Notes: a model not told the origin generated them from the letters alone. Positions 50,630 to 59,830 are shown, numbered from the stretch's first letter. The stretch is DNA of 64,000 nt from Betaproteobacteria bacterium (GCA_028291945.1 JAQGNH010000389.1:1-64000), one strand, 5' to 3'. A program made the numbers and translations.

Positions 50630-51463
50630 CTAGATCGGCAGCTCGCCGCGCACGAGCACACGGTAAAGCAGACGATACTGGTCAGGATCGTAATCGAAAT
50701 GAGCGCGGTGCATCGCCGCCCTGTTATCCCAGATCAGCATATCGCCCTTGCGCCATTTGTGACGGTAGACGAACTCGGGCCGGACAGACCGTTCAAGCAG
50801 ATCGGCGAGCAGCGCCTGCGATTCCGCGGCGCCCATGCCCACAATGTTCTCAGCCTTCACCGGATGGAAGTAAAGCGCCTTGGTCCCATTTTCGGGATTC
50901 GTCCGTACCAAAGGCTGCAGCACCGGCTCCGGCTTTTGCTCGGCCTGTGCGTCGGCCGACTGCCCGGAATAGCGCGCCGACGCGCTGCCCTGGAACACGT
51001 TGACCGTCTTCATGCCCTGGATCTTCTGTCTCATCGCATCGGGCAGCGCTTCGTAGCCGGCACGCATGTTGACCACCGCCGTGTCACCGCCCGACGAGGG
51101 CAGCGCGACCGCATAAAGGCTTGTGTACTTCGGCGGCCGCACATGATTGGTGTGGTCGGTATGCCAATCCGCGCCGTGCTTCACCCGTTTGCCGGACTTA
51201 TCCGTGTGGCGGTTCGACACCTGATGCACCAGCGGACAATCGGGCAGCGCGTATTGCGTGAAATGCTGTTCCATCGGCTCACCGAACAGCGCGACCGCGG
51301 CGAGATACTGCTCGGGCGTGAAGGCCTGGTCGCGGATGACGAGCGCGACATTCTCGACGACCGCTGCGTTGAGGCGCCGCCGAGCCTCCGCGTCGATCGG
51401 CTCGCGGAGATCAATGTCCATTACCTCCGCACCGATATGCGGAGAAAGCTTTGTCACCTTCAT
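50630..51463 (-). CDS. TauD/TfdA-family Fe(II)/2-oxoglutarate dioxygenase
   Basis: A 277-residue protein starting MKVTKLSPHIGAEVMDIDLR. HxD is in DWHTDHTNHVRPPKYT, the distal His in NRAAMHRAHFDYD, and the Arg in YRLLYRVLVRGELP. It is a clear paralogue of the protein at 35746, which has the same N-terminus (MKVTKLKEHIGAEVTGIDLR) and motif order. Both lie beside a Bug gene, which suggests the pairing was duplicated or selected. It is the first gene of a Bug operon. Confidence 0.9.
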   Translation of the reverse strand: MKVTKLSPHIGAEVMDIDLREPIDAEARRRLNAAVVENVALVIRDQAFTPEQYLAAVALFGEPMEQHFTQYALPDCPLVHQVSNRHTDKSGKRVKHGADWHTDHTNHVRPPKYTSLYAVALPSSGGDTAVVNMRAGYEALPDAMRQKIQGMKTVNVFQGSASARYSGQSADAQAEQKPEPVLQPLVRTNPENGTKALYFHPVKAENIVGMGAAESQALLADLLERSVRPEFVYRHKWRKGDMLIWDNRAAMHRAHFDYDPDQYRLLYRVLVRGELPI

Positions 51464-51679
51464 GGTCGCCGCTCCTTCGAAGCGCGTTGGAAAAGCCGGT
51501 CCACCGAATCGTGCATGCTAGCGACGCTACCAGCATACTTTATTGCGACCGCTCGTGCGCCGCTGTGATTATGGGCTGATTAGCGATGCTTCACTTTCCT
51601 TGATTTACGCATTAGTATAAATGCGCACCGCAAAGGTCCGCGCGTGCGCCAGGCTCGATACGAATTTAAAGGGGGAGTC

Positions 51680-53356
51680 ATGAAGGGGTTAGTCGCAGCA
51701 TTACTGTGCTCGTCGTGCGGACTCGTCTCGGCTCAGACGGCCGAAGAGCTGCTGAGCGACGGAAAGAATACGGAAAACGTGCTCACGTTCGGAATGGGGT
51801 ACGGCATTCCGATGTACAGCCCGCTGCGGCAGATCAACAAGTCGAACGTCAAGCGGCTCGTCCCGATCTGGAGCACGAACCTCATGAACGAGATGGGTGA
51901 GCTGTCGCAGCCGACGATCTACAACGGTGTCATGTACGTCGTGAACGGCAACTGGACGTTCGCGCTCGACGTCGCAACCGGACAGCAGATCTGGCGCACG
52001 CCGGTCCAGTACGATCGCGCAGTGATGCGCATCGCGAATGCCGGCGCCATCATGCGCGGCCCGGCGACGCTCTATAACGGCAAGCTCTACCGCACGACCC
52101 TCGATGCGCACCTGCTGGCGCTCGACATGAAGACCGGCAAGCAGATCTGGAAGCAGAAGTTTGCCGACTTCAAGGAAGGCTACAAGGGCGTCGCGGCGCC
52201 GTTGTTCGCGAGCGGCGTGCTGATCACGGGAACGACCGGTGGCGAGAATGCGACCCGCGGATTCCTGGTCGGCTGGGACCCGGAAACAGGCAAGGAGTTG
52301 TGGCGCACCTACACGATTCCGGCGCCGGGCGAGCCCGGTCACGAGACGTGGCCGAAGACCGCCGATTCCACGCCTGACGCGTGGAAGACCGGCGGCGGAT
52401 CGACGTGGCAGAACGGATCGTACGATCCACAGCTCGATCTCGTTTACTGGGGCGTCGGCAACGCCGCGCCTTACGATCCCAAGTATCGCGGCAACGCTGA
52501 CGCGCTGTACACCAACAGCGTGCTGGCGATCCGCCCGAAGACGGGTCAGATCGTCTGGCATTATCAGTTCACGCCGAACGATATGTACGACGCGGACGGC
52601 AGCAATGAGAACGTGATCGCGGACCTGCCCGTCGGCGGCCAGACGCGCAAGGTCATCATCAACGCCAACAAGAACGGTTTCCTGTACGTGATCGACCGCA
52701 CCAACGGCAAGCTCATTGCCGCGAATCCGTTGACGCGGGTCAACTGGGCGTCGCGTGTCGACCTCGCGACGGGCCGGCCAGTACTCACCGATGTCGCCGC
52801 ACGCTTGATGGCGGGCGAAGAGGTCGAGGTCTATCCGCAGCGCGGGACGAACGCGACGCTCTTCGCGTTCAATCCAAAGAGCCGGCTCGTTTATGTCAAC
52901 ACGTGGGATCTGCCGCGCATCCAGAAATTTATTCCGTACAAATTCGAGACACTCGGCGAGCCGTCGACCGCGGTCGAAGGTAAAAGTCCGGACATCAAGC
53001 CGGAAGACGTCGTCGGCTATCACATGGCGATGAATCCGTTGACCGGCCAGACGAAATGGAAGGTCCCGATCAGGGGCATCCCGAATGCCGCGAGTGTCCT
53101 CGCGACCGATGGCAGTTTGTTGTTCACCGGGCGTCCGACGGGCGAGTTCATCGCGCTCGACGAGGACACCGGTCAGACCCTGTGGCAGTTCAAGACCGGT
53201 TCGAGCATCAATGCGCCGCCGATCACCTACACCTACAAGGGACAGCAATACGTTACCGTGCTGTCCGGCCTCGGCGGTAGCGTCATCAAACGCCTGATCG
53301 GCGACAAAATTCCAACCGGCGGTGCCGTTTGGACGTTTGCGCTGATGCCGCAGTAA
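51680..53356 (+). CDS. PQQ-dependent alcohol/methanol-dehydrogenase-type quinoprotein
   Basis: The start at 51680 has AAGGGGGAGTC upstream. The 558-residue protein has a signal peptide (KGLVAALLCSSCGLVSAQ) and an eight-bladed propeller with W-motifs (FALDVATGQQIWRTPV, LALDMKTGKQIWKQKF, VGWDPETGKELWR). GGGSTWQNGSYDPQLDLVYW is typical. The catalytic Asp lies in PNDMYDADGSNE near residue 302. The second Asp (D-x-D) is the lanthanide-associated one in XoxF/PedH-type enzymes. The mature part has no Cys, so the usual vicinal disulfide is missing. The cytochrome c gene follows 17 bases later. Confidence 0.85.
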   Translation: MKGLVAALLCSSCGLVSAQTAEELLSDGKNTENVLTFGMGYGIPMYSPLRQINKSNVKRLVPIWSTNLMNEMGELSQPTIYNGVMYVVNGNWTFALDVATGQQIWRTPVQYDRAVMRIANAGAIMRGPATLYNGKLYRTTLDAHLLALDMKTGKQIWKQKFADFKEGYKGVAAPLFASGVLITGTTGGENATRGFLVGWDPETGKELWRTYTIPAPGEPGHETWPKTADSTPDAWKTGGGSTWQNGSYDPQLDLVYWGVGNAAPYDPKYRGNADALYTNSVLAIRPKTGQIVWHYQFTPNDMYDADGSNENVIADLPVGGQTRKVIINANKNGFLYVIDRTNGKLIAANPLTRVNWASRVDLATGRPVLTDVAARLMAGEEVEVYPQRGTNATLFAFNPKSRLVYVNTWDLPRIQKFIPYKFETLGEPSTAVEGKSPDIKPEDVVGYHMAMNPLTGQTKWKVPIRGIPNAASVLATDGSLLFTGRPTGEFIALDEDTGQTLWQFKTGSSINAPPITYTYKGQQYVTVLSGLGGSVIKRLIGDKIPTGGAVWTFALMPQ

Positions 53357-53373
53357 GTGTGCGGCACGCAGCG

Positions 53374-53709
53374 ATGACACAAAGGCTCATTACGGCGCTC
53401 GGCTTTTTTCTGATGATCGTGGGCGCAAACGCCATCGCGCAGGACGGCGGCGCGAAGTCGTTCGCGCCCGAACAGATCAAGCGCGGCGCCGCGCTCTACG
53501 CCAAGAACTGCTCAACGTGTCACGGGGTGCGCATGAACGGCCCGGAGTGGGCAATCGATCTCCATACGTTCCCCCGCGACGAACGCGCGCGCTTTGTCGA
53601 CTCGGTGACTAACGGTAAGAACACGATGCCCGCGTGGGGGGACGTTCTGTCGGCCGACGACATCGCAGCGCTATGGACGTACGTCGTTGCCGGAGAGCCG
53701 AAAAAGTAG
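53374..53709 (+). CDS. Monoheme c-type cytochrome for the quinoprotein
   Basis: The start at 53374 (MTQRLITALGFFLMIVGANA) gives a signal peptide ending AIAQ. The 111-residue protein has the heme site NCSTCHGVRMNG and a likely axial Met in KNTMPAWGD, then DDIAALWTYVVAGEP. Such small cytochromes accept electrons from PQQ dehydrogenases. It follows the quinoprotein by 17 bases and is its probable electron acceptor. Confidence 0.88.
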   Translation: MTQRLITALGFFLMIVGANAIAQDGGAKSFAPEQIKRGAALYAKNCSTCHGVRMNGPEWAIDLHTFPRDERARFVDSVTNGKNTMPAWGDVLSADDIAALWTYVVAGEPKK

Positions 53710-53809
53710 CGCAGACAAGAGGTCGACCTGTTGATCGCAGGCCCGCCGCGATTACCGTGCGGCGCGACGTTACGCGAGGGACCTTTCCCGCAAATTCGAT
53801 GCAAAAACG

Positions 53810-53909
53810 CCGTCATTCCGGACGCGTCCGCAATGGACACGATCCGGAATCTACTTTGATGTTGAACGCGTTTTAAGATGGATCCTGGCTTGGTGCCAGG
53901 ATGACGTTG
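53810..53909. repeat. GTCATTCCGGA...GGATGACG dispersed repeat, copy 3
   Basis: CGTCATTCCGGACGCGTCCG and GATGGATCCTGGCTTGGTGC with GGATGACG at the end form a roughly 100-bp element like those near 29323 and 49440. It lies between the convergent cytochrome and Bug genes. Confidence 0.65.
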
Positions 53910-53931
53910 TGAGTGAGACTTGTGGGACACA

Positions 53932-54915
53932 TTAGTTCGGTTGCAGTCCGACGGCTTTCACTACCTTTGCCCATGTTGCAATCTCCCGCGCATACATCCT
54001 GGCAAATTCTTCCTGCGAGCTTCCGACCGCATCCAGTCCCTGCGCGAGCAGCAGCTTTTTGGTATCCGGTTCGAGCAATATGCGAGAGACGGTTTCCTGG
54101 ATTCTGACGGCGAGGCCTTTGTCCGTGCCGCCGGGCGCGAACAAGGCGTACCAGTTGTCGAATCCGAAGCCCGGCACGCCGGACTCGGCTATGGTCGGAT
54201 ACTCGGGCAACGCGGGCGTGCGCTTGGGACCGACGACAGCCAGCGCACGCAGCTTGCCGCTGGTGAACATCGGCCGGGTCGAAATGACGCTCGCTACCGT
54301 AACCGCAATGCGTCCGCCCACGACGTCCGTGATGCTGGGTGCAGTGCCCTTGTAAGGCACATGCGTCATCTGGATTCCGGTCATCTGGCAGAAAAGCGCC
54401 ATCGTCAAATGCTGCCCCGACCCCTGCCCTGAGCTCGAATAGAAGAGCTCGCCGGGCCGCGCTTTGGCGAAGGCAATCAGTTCCTTGACGTTTTTCACGG
54501 GTATCGACGGATGCACCACCATGACGCCAGGAGATATCGCGGCGAGCGTCACAGGAAGCAAATCCTTCATGGGATCGTACGGCAGTTTCATGATGCTCGG
54601 AATGACGGTGACCCCTGACGAGGTCGTCATGAGGGTGTATCCGTCGGGGGGCGCTCGTGCCACGATTTCGGCGGCGATTGCCCCTCCCGCACCGGGACGG
54701 TTGTCGGCTACTACAGGTTGGCCCCACGTCTGGCTCAACCTCTGAGCGATGAAGCGGCCCGTCGTATCGACGCCTCCACCTGGAGCAAGCGCGATGACCA
54801 TGCGTATCGATTTGGTGGGATACACGGGGACTTGCGCGTGCGCAATGCGTGCTGCGCAAACGCTCATCGACAGAATCACCAATGCGCTGCAGCCTCTCGC
54901 AGCAAACCTATCCAT
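53932..54915 (-). CDS. Bug/TctC-family periplasmic solute-binding protein
   Basis: GAGGAGAAATGATGG offers two ATGs; the second (54915) has better spacing and gives 327 residues. The signal peptide is SALVILSMSVCAARIAHAQ, then YPTKSIRMVIALAPGGGVDT, DNRPGAGGAIAAEIVARAPP, KLPYDPMKDLLPV and PYKGTAPSITDVVGG. IALAPGG replaces the usual VPFPPGG. It is divergent from the enolase-superfamily gene at 55054, with 138 bases between, a layout often seen for a binding protein and its catabolic enzyme. Confidence 0.92.
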   Translation of the reverse strand: MDRFAARGCSALVILSMSVCAARIAHAQVPVYPTKSIRMVIALAPGGGVDTTGRFIAQRLSQTWGQPVVADNRPGAGGAIAAEIVARAPPDGYTLMTTSSGVTVIPSIMKLPYDPMKDLLPVTLAAISPGVMVVHPSIPVKNVKELIAFAKARPGELFYSSSGQGSGQHLTMALFCQMTGIQMTHVPYKGTAPSITDVVGGRIAVTVASVISTRPMFTSGKLRALAVVGPKRTPALPEYPTIAESGVPGFGFDNWYALFAPGGTDKGLAVRIQETVSRILLEPDTKKLLLAQGLDAVGSSQEEFARMYAREIATWAKVVKAVGLQPN

Positions 54916-55053
54916 CATTTCTCCTCGATATGGGGTTGTCGCGCGTTGCATGCGTGCCGCGCTCGTCGCAAGTATAGTGCAGCCTTGCGTGTAGCCTCAG
55001 GTGGCGCCGCCGGCGATGCCGCTGCGCAGTGAGATGACAAGGAGTGTATTGCG

Positions 55054-56163
55054 ATGAAACAGAAAATAGAGCGGCTCGAGGTATTCGGCGTGGACATGCC
55101 CCTGGTGGGCACATTTACGAGCGGCGGTATCTCCAAGCAAACGACCAAATGCGTGGTCGTGCGCCTCACGGCATCGGACGGAACGGTGGGTATCAGCAGC
55201 GCCGAACCGTCGGCAGGAACCAAGTCGCCCGGCACCGCAGCCGAGCTGATCGTTACATTGCGGGAGCGCATCGCGCCTGCGTTTGTGGGACAGGATCCGA
55301 GCAACATCAACCGGCTGATCGACATGCTGGATAAGCTCGCTCCTACGCAACCGGGCGCAGGAGCCGCCGTGGAAATGGCGTGCGTCGACCTCGTGTCTCG
55401 CATTCACGGTGTGCCGATCTATACCTATCTCGGGGGCGCAGTGCAGGACAGCGTGCAATTCAATGGCTGGATTGGAATGCTTCCACCGGAGGAAGCAGCG
55501 GCTGAGGCGATGCGATGGCTCAAAATGGGTTTCCGCTCCGCGAAGATCAAAGTCGGCAGTGGTGTCGAAGCCGATCGCGATCGCATCGCTGCAGTTCGCG
55601 CAGCGGTCGGAAGCGCGATGAAGCTTCGCATCGACGCGAACACGCAATATGACGCTGACACGTCATTGAAGCTCTGCCGCGTGGTCAAACAATTCGACTT
55701 GCAGCTTTTCGAACAGCCGGCACCTAAGGACGATATTGCCGGATTGGCGCGGGTTCGTCGGGAAGGCGGCATTCCCGTGATGGCAGACGAAACGATCAGC
55801 GATCATCAGAGCCTTATCGCGGTGATCAAGGCGGAAGCCGCAGACTTCGTCAAATTCGGCATCAAGCAAGCCGGAGGCATTCTGCGCGCATCGCGCATGC
55901 TGGCCACGGCGGAGGCCGCGCGCCTTCCAGTTGTGATGGGGCATGGCTTCGGACTCGATCCCAGCACGATCGCCGAGATCATGCTCGCGGCGTCGTCGCG
56001 TAACGTGCTGCCCGGACTCGAATGCGTGGGTCCGCTCAAGGTGAAAGATACTGTTGCAACGACGCGCCTCGATATTTCGTCAGGCAGTCTGCCATTGCCG
56101 CCCGGACCGGGTCTTGGAATCAGCCTCGATGAAAAAAAACTCGAACAGTATCGGCTGCATTAG
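55054..56163 (+). CDS. Enolase-superfamily (mandelate racemase/muconate lactonizing-like) enzyme
   Basis: A 369-residue protein with ACAAGGAGTGTATTGCG before the ATG. The capping domain is followed by the barrel. The acid/base Lys motif is RSAKIKVGSG. Metal ligands are Asp in LRIDANTQYD, Glu in LFEQPAPKDD and Glu in VMADETISDH, and the second-side Lys is in VKFGIKQAGG. KxK plus a late Lys fits the MLE or dipeptide-epimerase/OSBS group rather than mandelate racemase. It catalyses proton abstraction from a carboxylate. Its substrate may be the ligand of the divergent Bug protein. Confidence 0.88.
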   Translation: MKQKIERLEVFGVDMPLVGTFTSGGISKQTTKCVVVRLTASDGTVGISSAEPSAGTKSPGTAAELIVTLRERIAPAFVGQDPSNINRLIDMLDKLAPTQPGAGAAVEMACVDLVSRIHGVPIYTYLGGAVQDSVQFNGWIGMLPPEEAAAEAMRWLKMGFRSAKIKVGSGVEADRDRIAAVRAAVGSAMKLRIDANTQYDADTSLKLCRVVKQFDLQLFEQPAPKDDIAGLARVRREGGIPVMADETISDHQSLIAVIKAEAADFVKFGIKQAGGILRASRMLATAEAARLPVVMGHGFGLDPSTIAEIMLAASSRNVLPGLECVGPLKVKDTVATTRLDISSGSLPLPPGPGLGISLDEKKLEQYRLH

Positions 56164-56239
56164 AAGTCATCTCAAAGATCCGTTCGGCCTGAGCGTAACC
56201 CGTTCATGTATGTGAGGGGGCTGCGCGTATGATGCCTCG

Positions 56240-56506
56240 ATGCCGCCGCTTCTACGCAAATTCCTTCGTTTCATTCTGTACGTTGTACCTGTGGGATTGT
56301 TTGAGCACGCACTGTTCGGATGGGGCAACGCGCACCTAGGCATCACAGACCCTCTCGTCGATCATATTGTGCGCTTGGCTTTGGAATATGGCCTTCCAGC
56401 CATCACGGTGGGTGTTGGTTTTGCCATATACGAAGTTTTTGAACGTGTAGCGTGGCCGCACCACATAGGAAGTGGACTGTTCGATGCGGAGGAGCGCGCG
56501 GGTTAG
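56240..56506 (+). CDS. Small membrane protein, family unknown
   Basis: An 88-residue ORF with two hydrophobic segments (LRFILYVVPVGLFEHALFG and YGLPAITVGVGFAIYEVFER). Codon use is normal for the window and no gene overlaps it on the other strand. The track frame starts MPPLLRKF. Support is limited to its composition. Confidence 0.45.
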   Translation: MPPLLRKFLRFILYVVPVGLFEHALFGWGNAHLGITDPLVDHIVRLALEYGLPAITVGVGFAIYEVFERVAWPHHIGSGLFDAEERAG

Positions 56507-56704
56507 TACTAAAACAACGAGACTTCGCGCCTGCTGAAATCCGCGATTGAAAACAACACGAGTCTGGAGATAGAACTCCTCACTAAAACGCGGGACTCGG
56601 GCAGTTCCGCGAAGAGCATGCTGATAATCTGAAGCAGAGCCTAAGCCGGTTGCATGTAAGCGGACCTTTGAATTCTTCGGTTAATGATGCCTCCCGGATA
56701 CAGC

Positions 56705-56755
56705 GTAGGCGCTCTGCGCCGGAGTCGAAGGGTGAACGCAAGCGTTTTTGAGATG
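56705..56755. repeat. REP-like GTCGAA motif near the AP-like gene
   Basis: GGAGTCGAAGGGTGAACGCA and TTTTTGAGATGGCTTCTAG lie 3' of the phosphodiesterase-like gene. TTTTTGAGATAGGTTCTAG occurs at 8703, and TTTGAGATTGC at 47487. These are short recurring palindromic-type segments in gaps. I see no gene in 56507-56774. Confidence 0.4.
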
Positions 56756-56774
56756 GCTTCTAGACTTTGGCTCT

Positions 56775-58421
56775 TCAGCGAAACTCCACATTCCAAGCCC
56801 TTCCATCCGCCGGCTTGTTCTGCTTGATACCCATCGCCTTCAATACCGTGGGCAATATATCCACCGTGCGAAACGCGTAGTCCGGCTTCGCGGGCTTGAT
56901 GTTCGAAGACCACACCACCATCGGAATGCGCTGGTCGGACTCTTTCGCGCCACCGTGATCCCCGTACACGCCGTAACCGACGTCATCAGCGAGTAGCGCA
57001 ATCACGTCGGCGCCATTATCAGCAGCCATCGTGTCGACCAGCGCTTGTCCATTCTTCTTCCACCATGCGTGCTCGGCAGCGCCGAAGCTGGCGGCGGTGT
57101 CGCGGCCAGGACTGGCATCGAGCTGGAACCTGTCGCCTTCGCGCCAGTAGGTGGCCGCAACACCGGGCAAAGTTCGCATGACTTTCGCCGCGACGCGTTT
57201 CTGTTGTTCGGAGTTCTCCTTGAGCCACACCTCGATCATGGTCGACTGATAACTGAACTGAACAATGCCGGTGTCGATTAGGGGTTTGAGCGCGGGTGAG
57301 GGTTTGTTGTAATCCTCGGTGTTGATTGCCTTGCCGTAATACCAATTGGTTTCGGACGCGCCGGCGCTATCCACGCCGTAGAATTGCCGGGCGAATGTCG
57401 CGCCGTGATCGGCTGTGATCACGATGAGCGTCTCGTTGAACTGGCCCAGGTCGCGCAACTTCTGCAGCATGCGACCGAACTGTTCATCGGCGAGCTTCAC
57501 CGCGTAAGGCACACGCGTCTGCTCGTCAGGGCTGCCTGCGGCGGTGCCTTCATCGGTATGCGCCCCCCACATGTGGCCGGCCTTGTCGATGCTGCCGAGC
57601 GTCACGAGCATCCCGCTCCAGTGTTCTTTTTCCATCATCGCCATCGCTGCATCGGCGACCCATACGTCACCGCCCAGATGCTGCGGATTCCTGCCCGGCA
57701 CGAAACGGTCGCCGTCCAGTGGATACATCCATGAAGGCGACTTCGCTTTCGTCGCGTAATCATTCCCGCTATCGGAATTAATGTAGAAGCGGCCACACTT
57801 CGGTTCGGTGAGGTAGGCGGGCACGTTCACGCCGGCAGGATAACGCCATTGACCGTCCAGATTGTCGCAGCCCTTATCCTTGCTGACGTCTCTCTGTCTG
57901 CCCGAAAAGCGCACCGCGATATCGCCGGACGGAGCCGCGACCGAGTCGACAGCGTACCCTTTCTGCCCGACCACGATGAACTTCGCGCCGGGTTTCGCCT
58001 GATGCAGGTAATCGGCGAGCTTGGGATAGCCGGCCTTGCTGATCACGGCCCCGAATTCCTGAACGCCCCAGCCTGCTGTCTCCCACATCACATTCACGCC
58101 TTTGCCGAGCAGATTATGGGTGTCGCGATATGCTTCGTCGACCCAACCCATATTCTTGGGAAACAGGCCACTCACCATCACGTTGTGGCTCACGACGGTT
58201 TCAGAGGCGAGGTGACCCAGATACCCATTCGTGAAATTCACGCCGGACTTCTGCAGATCGAGTACATTCTTCATGCCGAAACGCTCGGCATATTCGGGGC
58301 GCATCTGATCGAATACAACGATCATCACCCGTTGCGGATTCTTCGCGACCGGCGCCGGAGAGCTCGCGCAACCGATAAGCGCTGCAACGAAGGCCGCAAG
58401 CAGGATCAGTTTTTTCTGCAT
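56775..58421 (-). CDS. Alkaline-phosphatase-superfamily lipoprotein (nucleotide pyrophosphatase/phosphodiesterase-like)
   Basis: A 548-residue protein with GAAGGAACCGAACC before the ATG and a lipobox (LLAAFVAALIGC). The metal motif MIVVFDQMRPEY, the nucleophile region ASETVVSHNVMVSG (Thr), GSIDKAGHMWGAHTDEG, VITADHGATF and the late GVYGDHGGAKESDQRIPMVV match the NPP/phosphodiesterase branch. It probably cleaves phosphate esters outside the cytoplasm. The C-terminus ends ALGMKQ-like LKAMGIKQNKPADG. It is divergent from the FMN hydroxyacid dehydrogenase at 58640. Confidence 0.85.
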   Translation of the reverse strand: MQKKLILLAAFVAALIGCASSPAPVAKNPQRVMIVVFDQMRPEYAERFGMKNVLDLQKSGVNFTNGYLGHLASETVVSHNVMVSGLFPKNMGWVDEAYRDTHNLLGKGVNVMWETAGWGVQEFGAVISKAGYPKLADYLHQAKPGAKFIVVGQKGYAVDSVAAPSGDIAVRFSGRQRDVSKDKGCDNLDGQWRYPAGVNVPAYLTEPKCGRFYINSDSGNDYATKAKSPSWMYPLDGDRFVPGRNPQHLGGDVWVADAAMAMMEKEHWSGMLVTLGSIDKAGHMWGAHTDEGTAAGSPDEQTRVPYAVKLADEQFGRMLQKLRDLGQFNETLIVITADHGATFARQFYGVDSAGASETNWYYGKAINTEDYNKPSPALKPLIDTGIVQFSYQSTMIEVWLKENSEQQKRVAAKVMRTLPGVAATYWREGDRFQLDASPGRDTAASFGAAEHAWWKKNGQALVDTMAADNGADVIALLADDVGYGVYGDHGGAKESDQRIPMVVWSSNIKPAKPDYAFRTVDILPTVLKAMGIKQNKPADGRAWNVEFR

Positions 58422-58639
58422 GGTTCGGTTCCTTCAGAGGTGGGCTAACCTTTTACGATTTTCGCGCGCCGTTATTACATCAGCCTGGCGGTCTTCGCCA
58501 CCGAGATAACGTCCGTGCCAAGCGTGTCCAATCATACCGATGCCGGAGATTTTCGTGCCGCAAATTGCATTCTGGTAGAGTGGCGCGAGCGCAATGGCCG
58601 CTGTGGCTGTTACAACAACGCGCATTGAGGGGGAAAGCA

Positions 58640-59830
58640 ATGTCCAATAGCTCCGTGGAGGAAGCACTCAACGTATTCGATCTGCGTCAAATGGCGAAAG
58701 CGCGATTGCCCAAGTGGCTGTTCGAGTTTGTCGATCGAGGCACGGAGGACGAGGTTGCTTTGCGCAACAATCGCGCCGCCTTCGAACGCATCAAGTTGAA
58801 GACTCAGGTTCTGGTGGATGTGTCGACGCGCAATCAGGACACCACGCTCTTTGGCAAACAGCACAAGATGCCCATCGGGATCGCACCGACCGGCCCTGCG
58901 GGAATGCTGTGGTACAAGGGCGAGCTCGAACTGGCGCGTGCGGCCAAGGCAGCCGGGATTCCCTTTACGCTCGCCACGGGATCCCAGACGAGCATGGAAG
59001 AAGTTGCCAAGGTCGTCGGCGGCACGCTCTGGTTTCAGCTCTACATGTGGTCGGATGTGCGCATGTCCCACATGCTCGTCGAACGCGCAAAGAATGCCGG
59101 CTTCGAAGCGCTGGTTGTGACAGTCGACGGACCTGTCGGTACCAATCGCGAATACAACATCCGCAACGGCTACACCGTTCCATTTTCCTACAACCGCAAG
59201 AACACCACCGCGGTGATGGTCAAGCCGGGCTGGTTCTTCAGCGTGCTCATGCGCTACTGGCTGACCACCGGCATGCCGCGCCGCGAAAATTATCCTACCG
59301 AGATGAAGGAAAGATTCACCCATGTCTCGTCGGCGGAGCGCAAGACGAAAAACGATTCCCTTGGCTGGACTGATCTGAAAGTGCTGCGCGACATGTGGCC
59401 GGGAAAGCTTCTTGTGAAAGGCATTTTGACGCCGAAGGACGCCGCGCTCGCGATCGCGCATGGCGCGGACGGCATCATCGTATCCAATCATGGCGGCCGG
59501 AACTTCGACAGTTCGATGGCGCCCATCGAAGCCCTCGCGCCCATCGTGGATGCGGTCGGCGATCGCACCACGGTCATCATCGACAGTGGTTTCCGCCGCG
59601 GCAGCGATGTCGTGAAGGCGCTCGCGATTGGCGCGAAGCTGGTGATGGTCGGCCGCGCGACGCTTTGGGGCACGACTGTCGGGGGAGAAGCAGGCGCGGC
59701 GCGGGCGCTCGATTTTTACCGGCAGGAAATCAGTCGGACACTGGCTTATCTGGGTTGCCGCAGCGTGGCGGAGCTCAATCGGGATTGTCTCGAATTCGTC
59801 GGCACGCCGCACGTCGCAGCAGCGATGTAA
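58640..59830 (+). CDS. FMN-dependent alpha-hydroxyacid dehydrogenase (LldD/glycolate oxidase family)
   Basis: The start at 58640 has TGAGGGGGAAAGC upstream. The 396-residue protein is a paralogue of the one at 28038, and alike throughout: FDLRQMAKARLPKWLFEFVD, PIGIAPTGPAGMLWYKGELE, KLLVKGILTPKDA, VSNHGGRNFDSSMAPIEALA and the active-site His. It oxidises a 2-hydroxyacid to the 2-oxoacid. It ends cleanly without the extra tail of the other copy. The MmgE/PrpD gene follows on the same strand 76 bases later, and the two are probably in one operon. Confidence 0.9.
   Translation: MSNSSVEEALNVFDLRQMAKARLPKWLFEFVDRGTEDEVALRNNRAAFERIKLKTQVLVDVSTRNQDTTLFGKQHKMPIGIAPTGPAGMLWYKGELELARAAKAAGIPFTLATGSQTSMEEVAKVVGGTLWFQLYMWSDVRMSHMLVERAKNAGFEALVVTVDGPVGTNREYNIRNGYTVPFSYNRKNTTAVMVKPGWFFSVLMRYWLTTGMPRRENYPTEMKERFTHVSSAERKTKNDSLGWTDLKVLRDMWPGKLLVKGILTPKDAALAIAHGADGIIVSNHGGRNFDSSMAPIEALAPIVDAVGDRTTVIIDSGFRRGSDVVKALAIGAKLVMVGRATLWGTTVGGEAGAARALDFYRQEISRTLAYLGCRSVAELNRDCLEFVGTPHVAAAM

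Noticed and set aside
51701-53380. 559-residue minus-strand ORF
   Set aside because: Shadow of the PQQ dehydrogenase; no recognisable domain.
58610-59812. 400-residue minus-strand ORF
   Set aside because: Shadow of the FMN hydroxyacid dehydrogenase at 58640. A similar shadow covers the paralogue at 28038.
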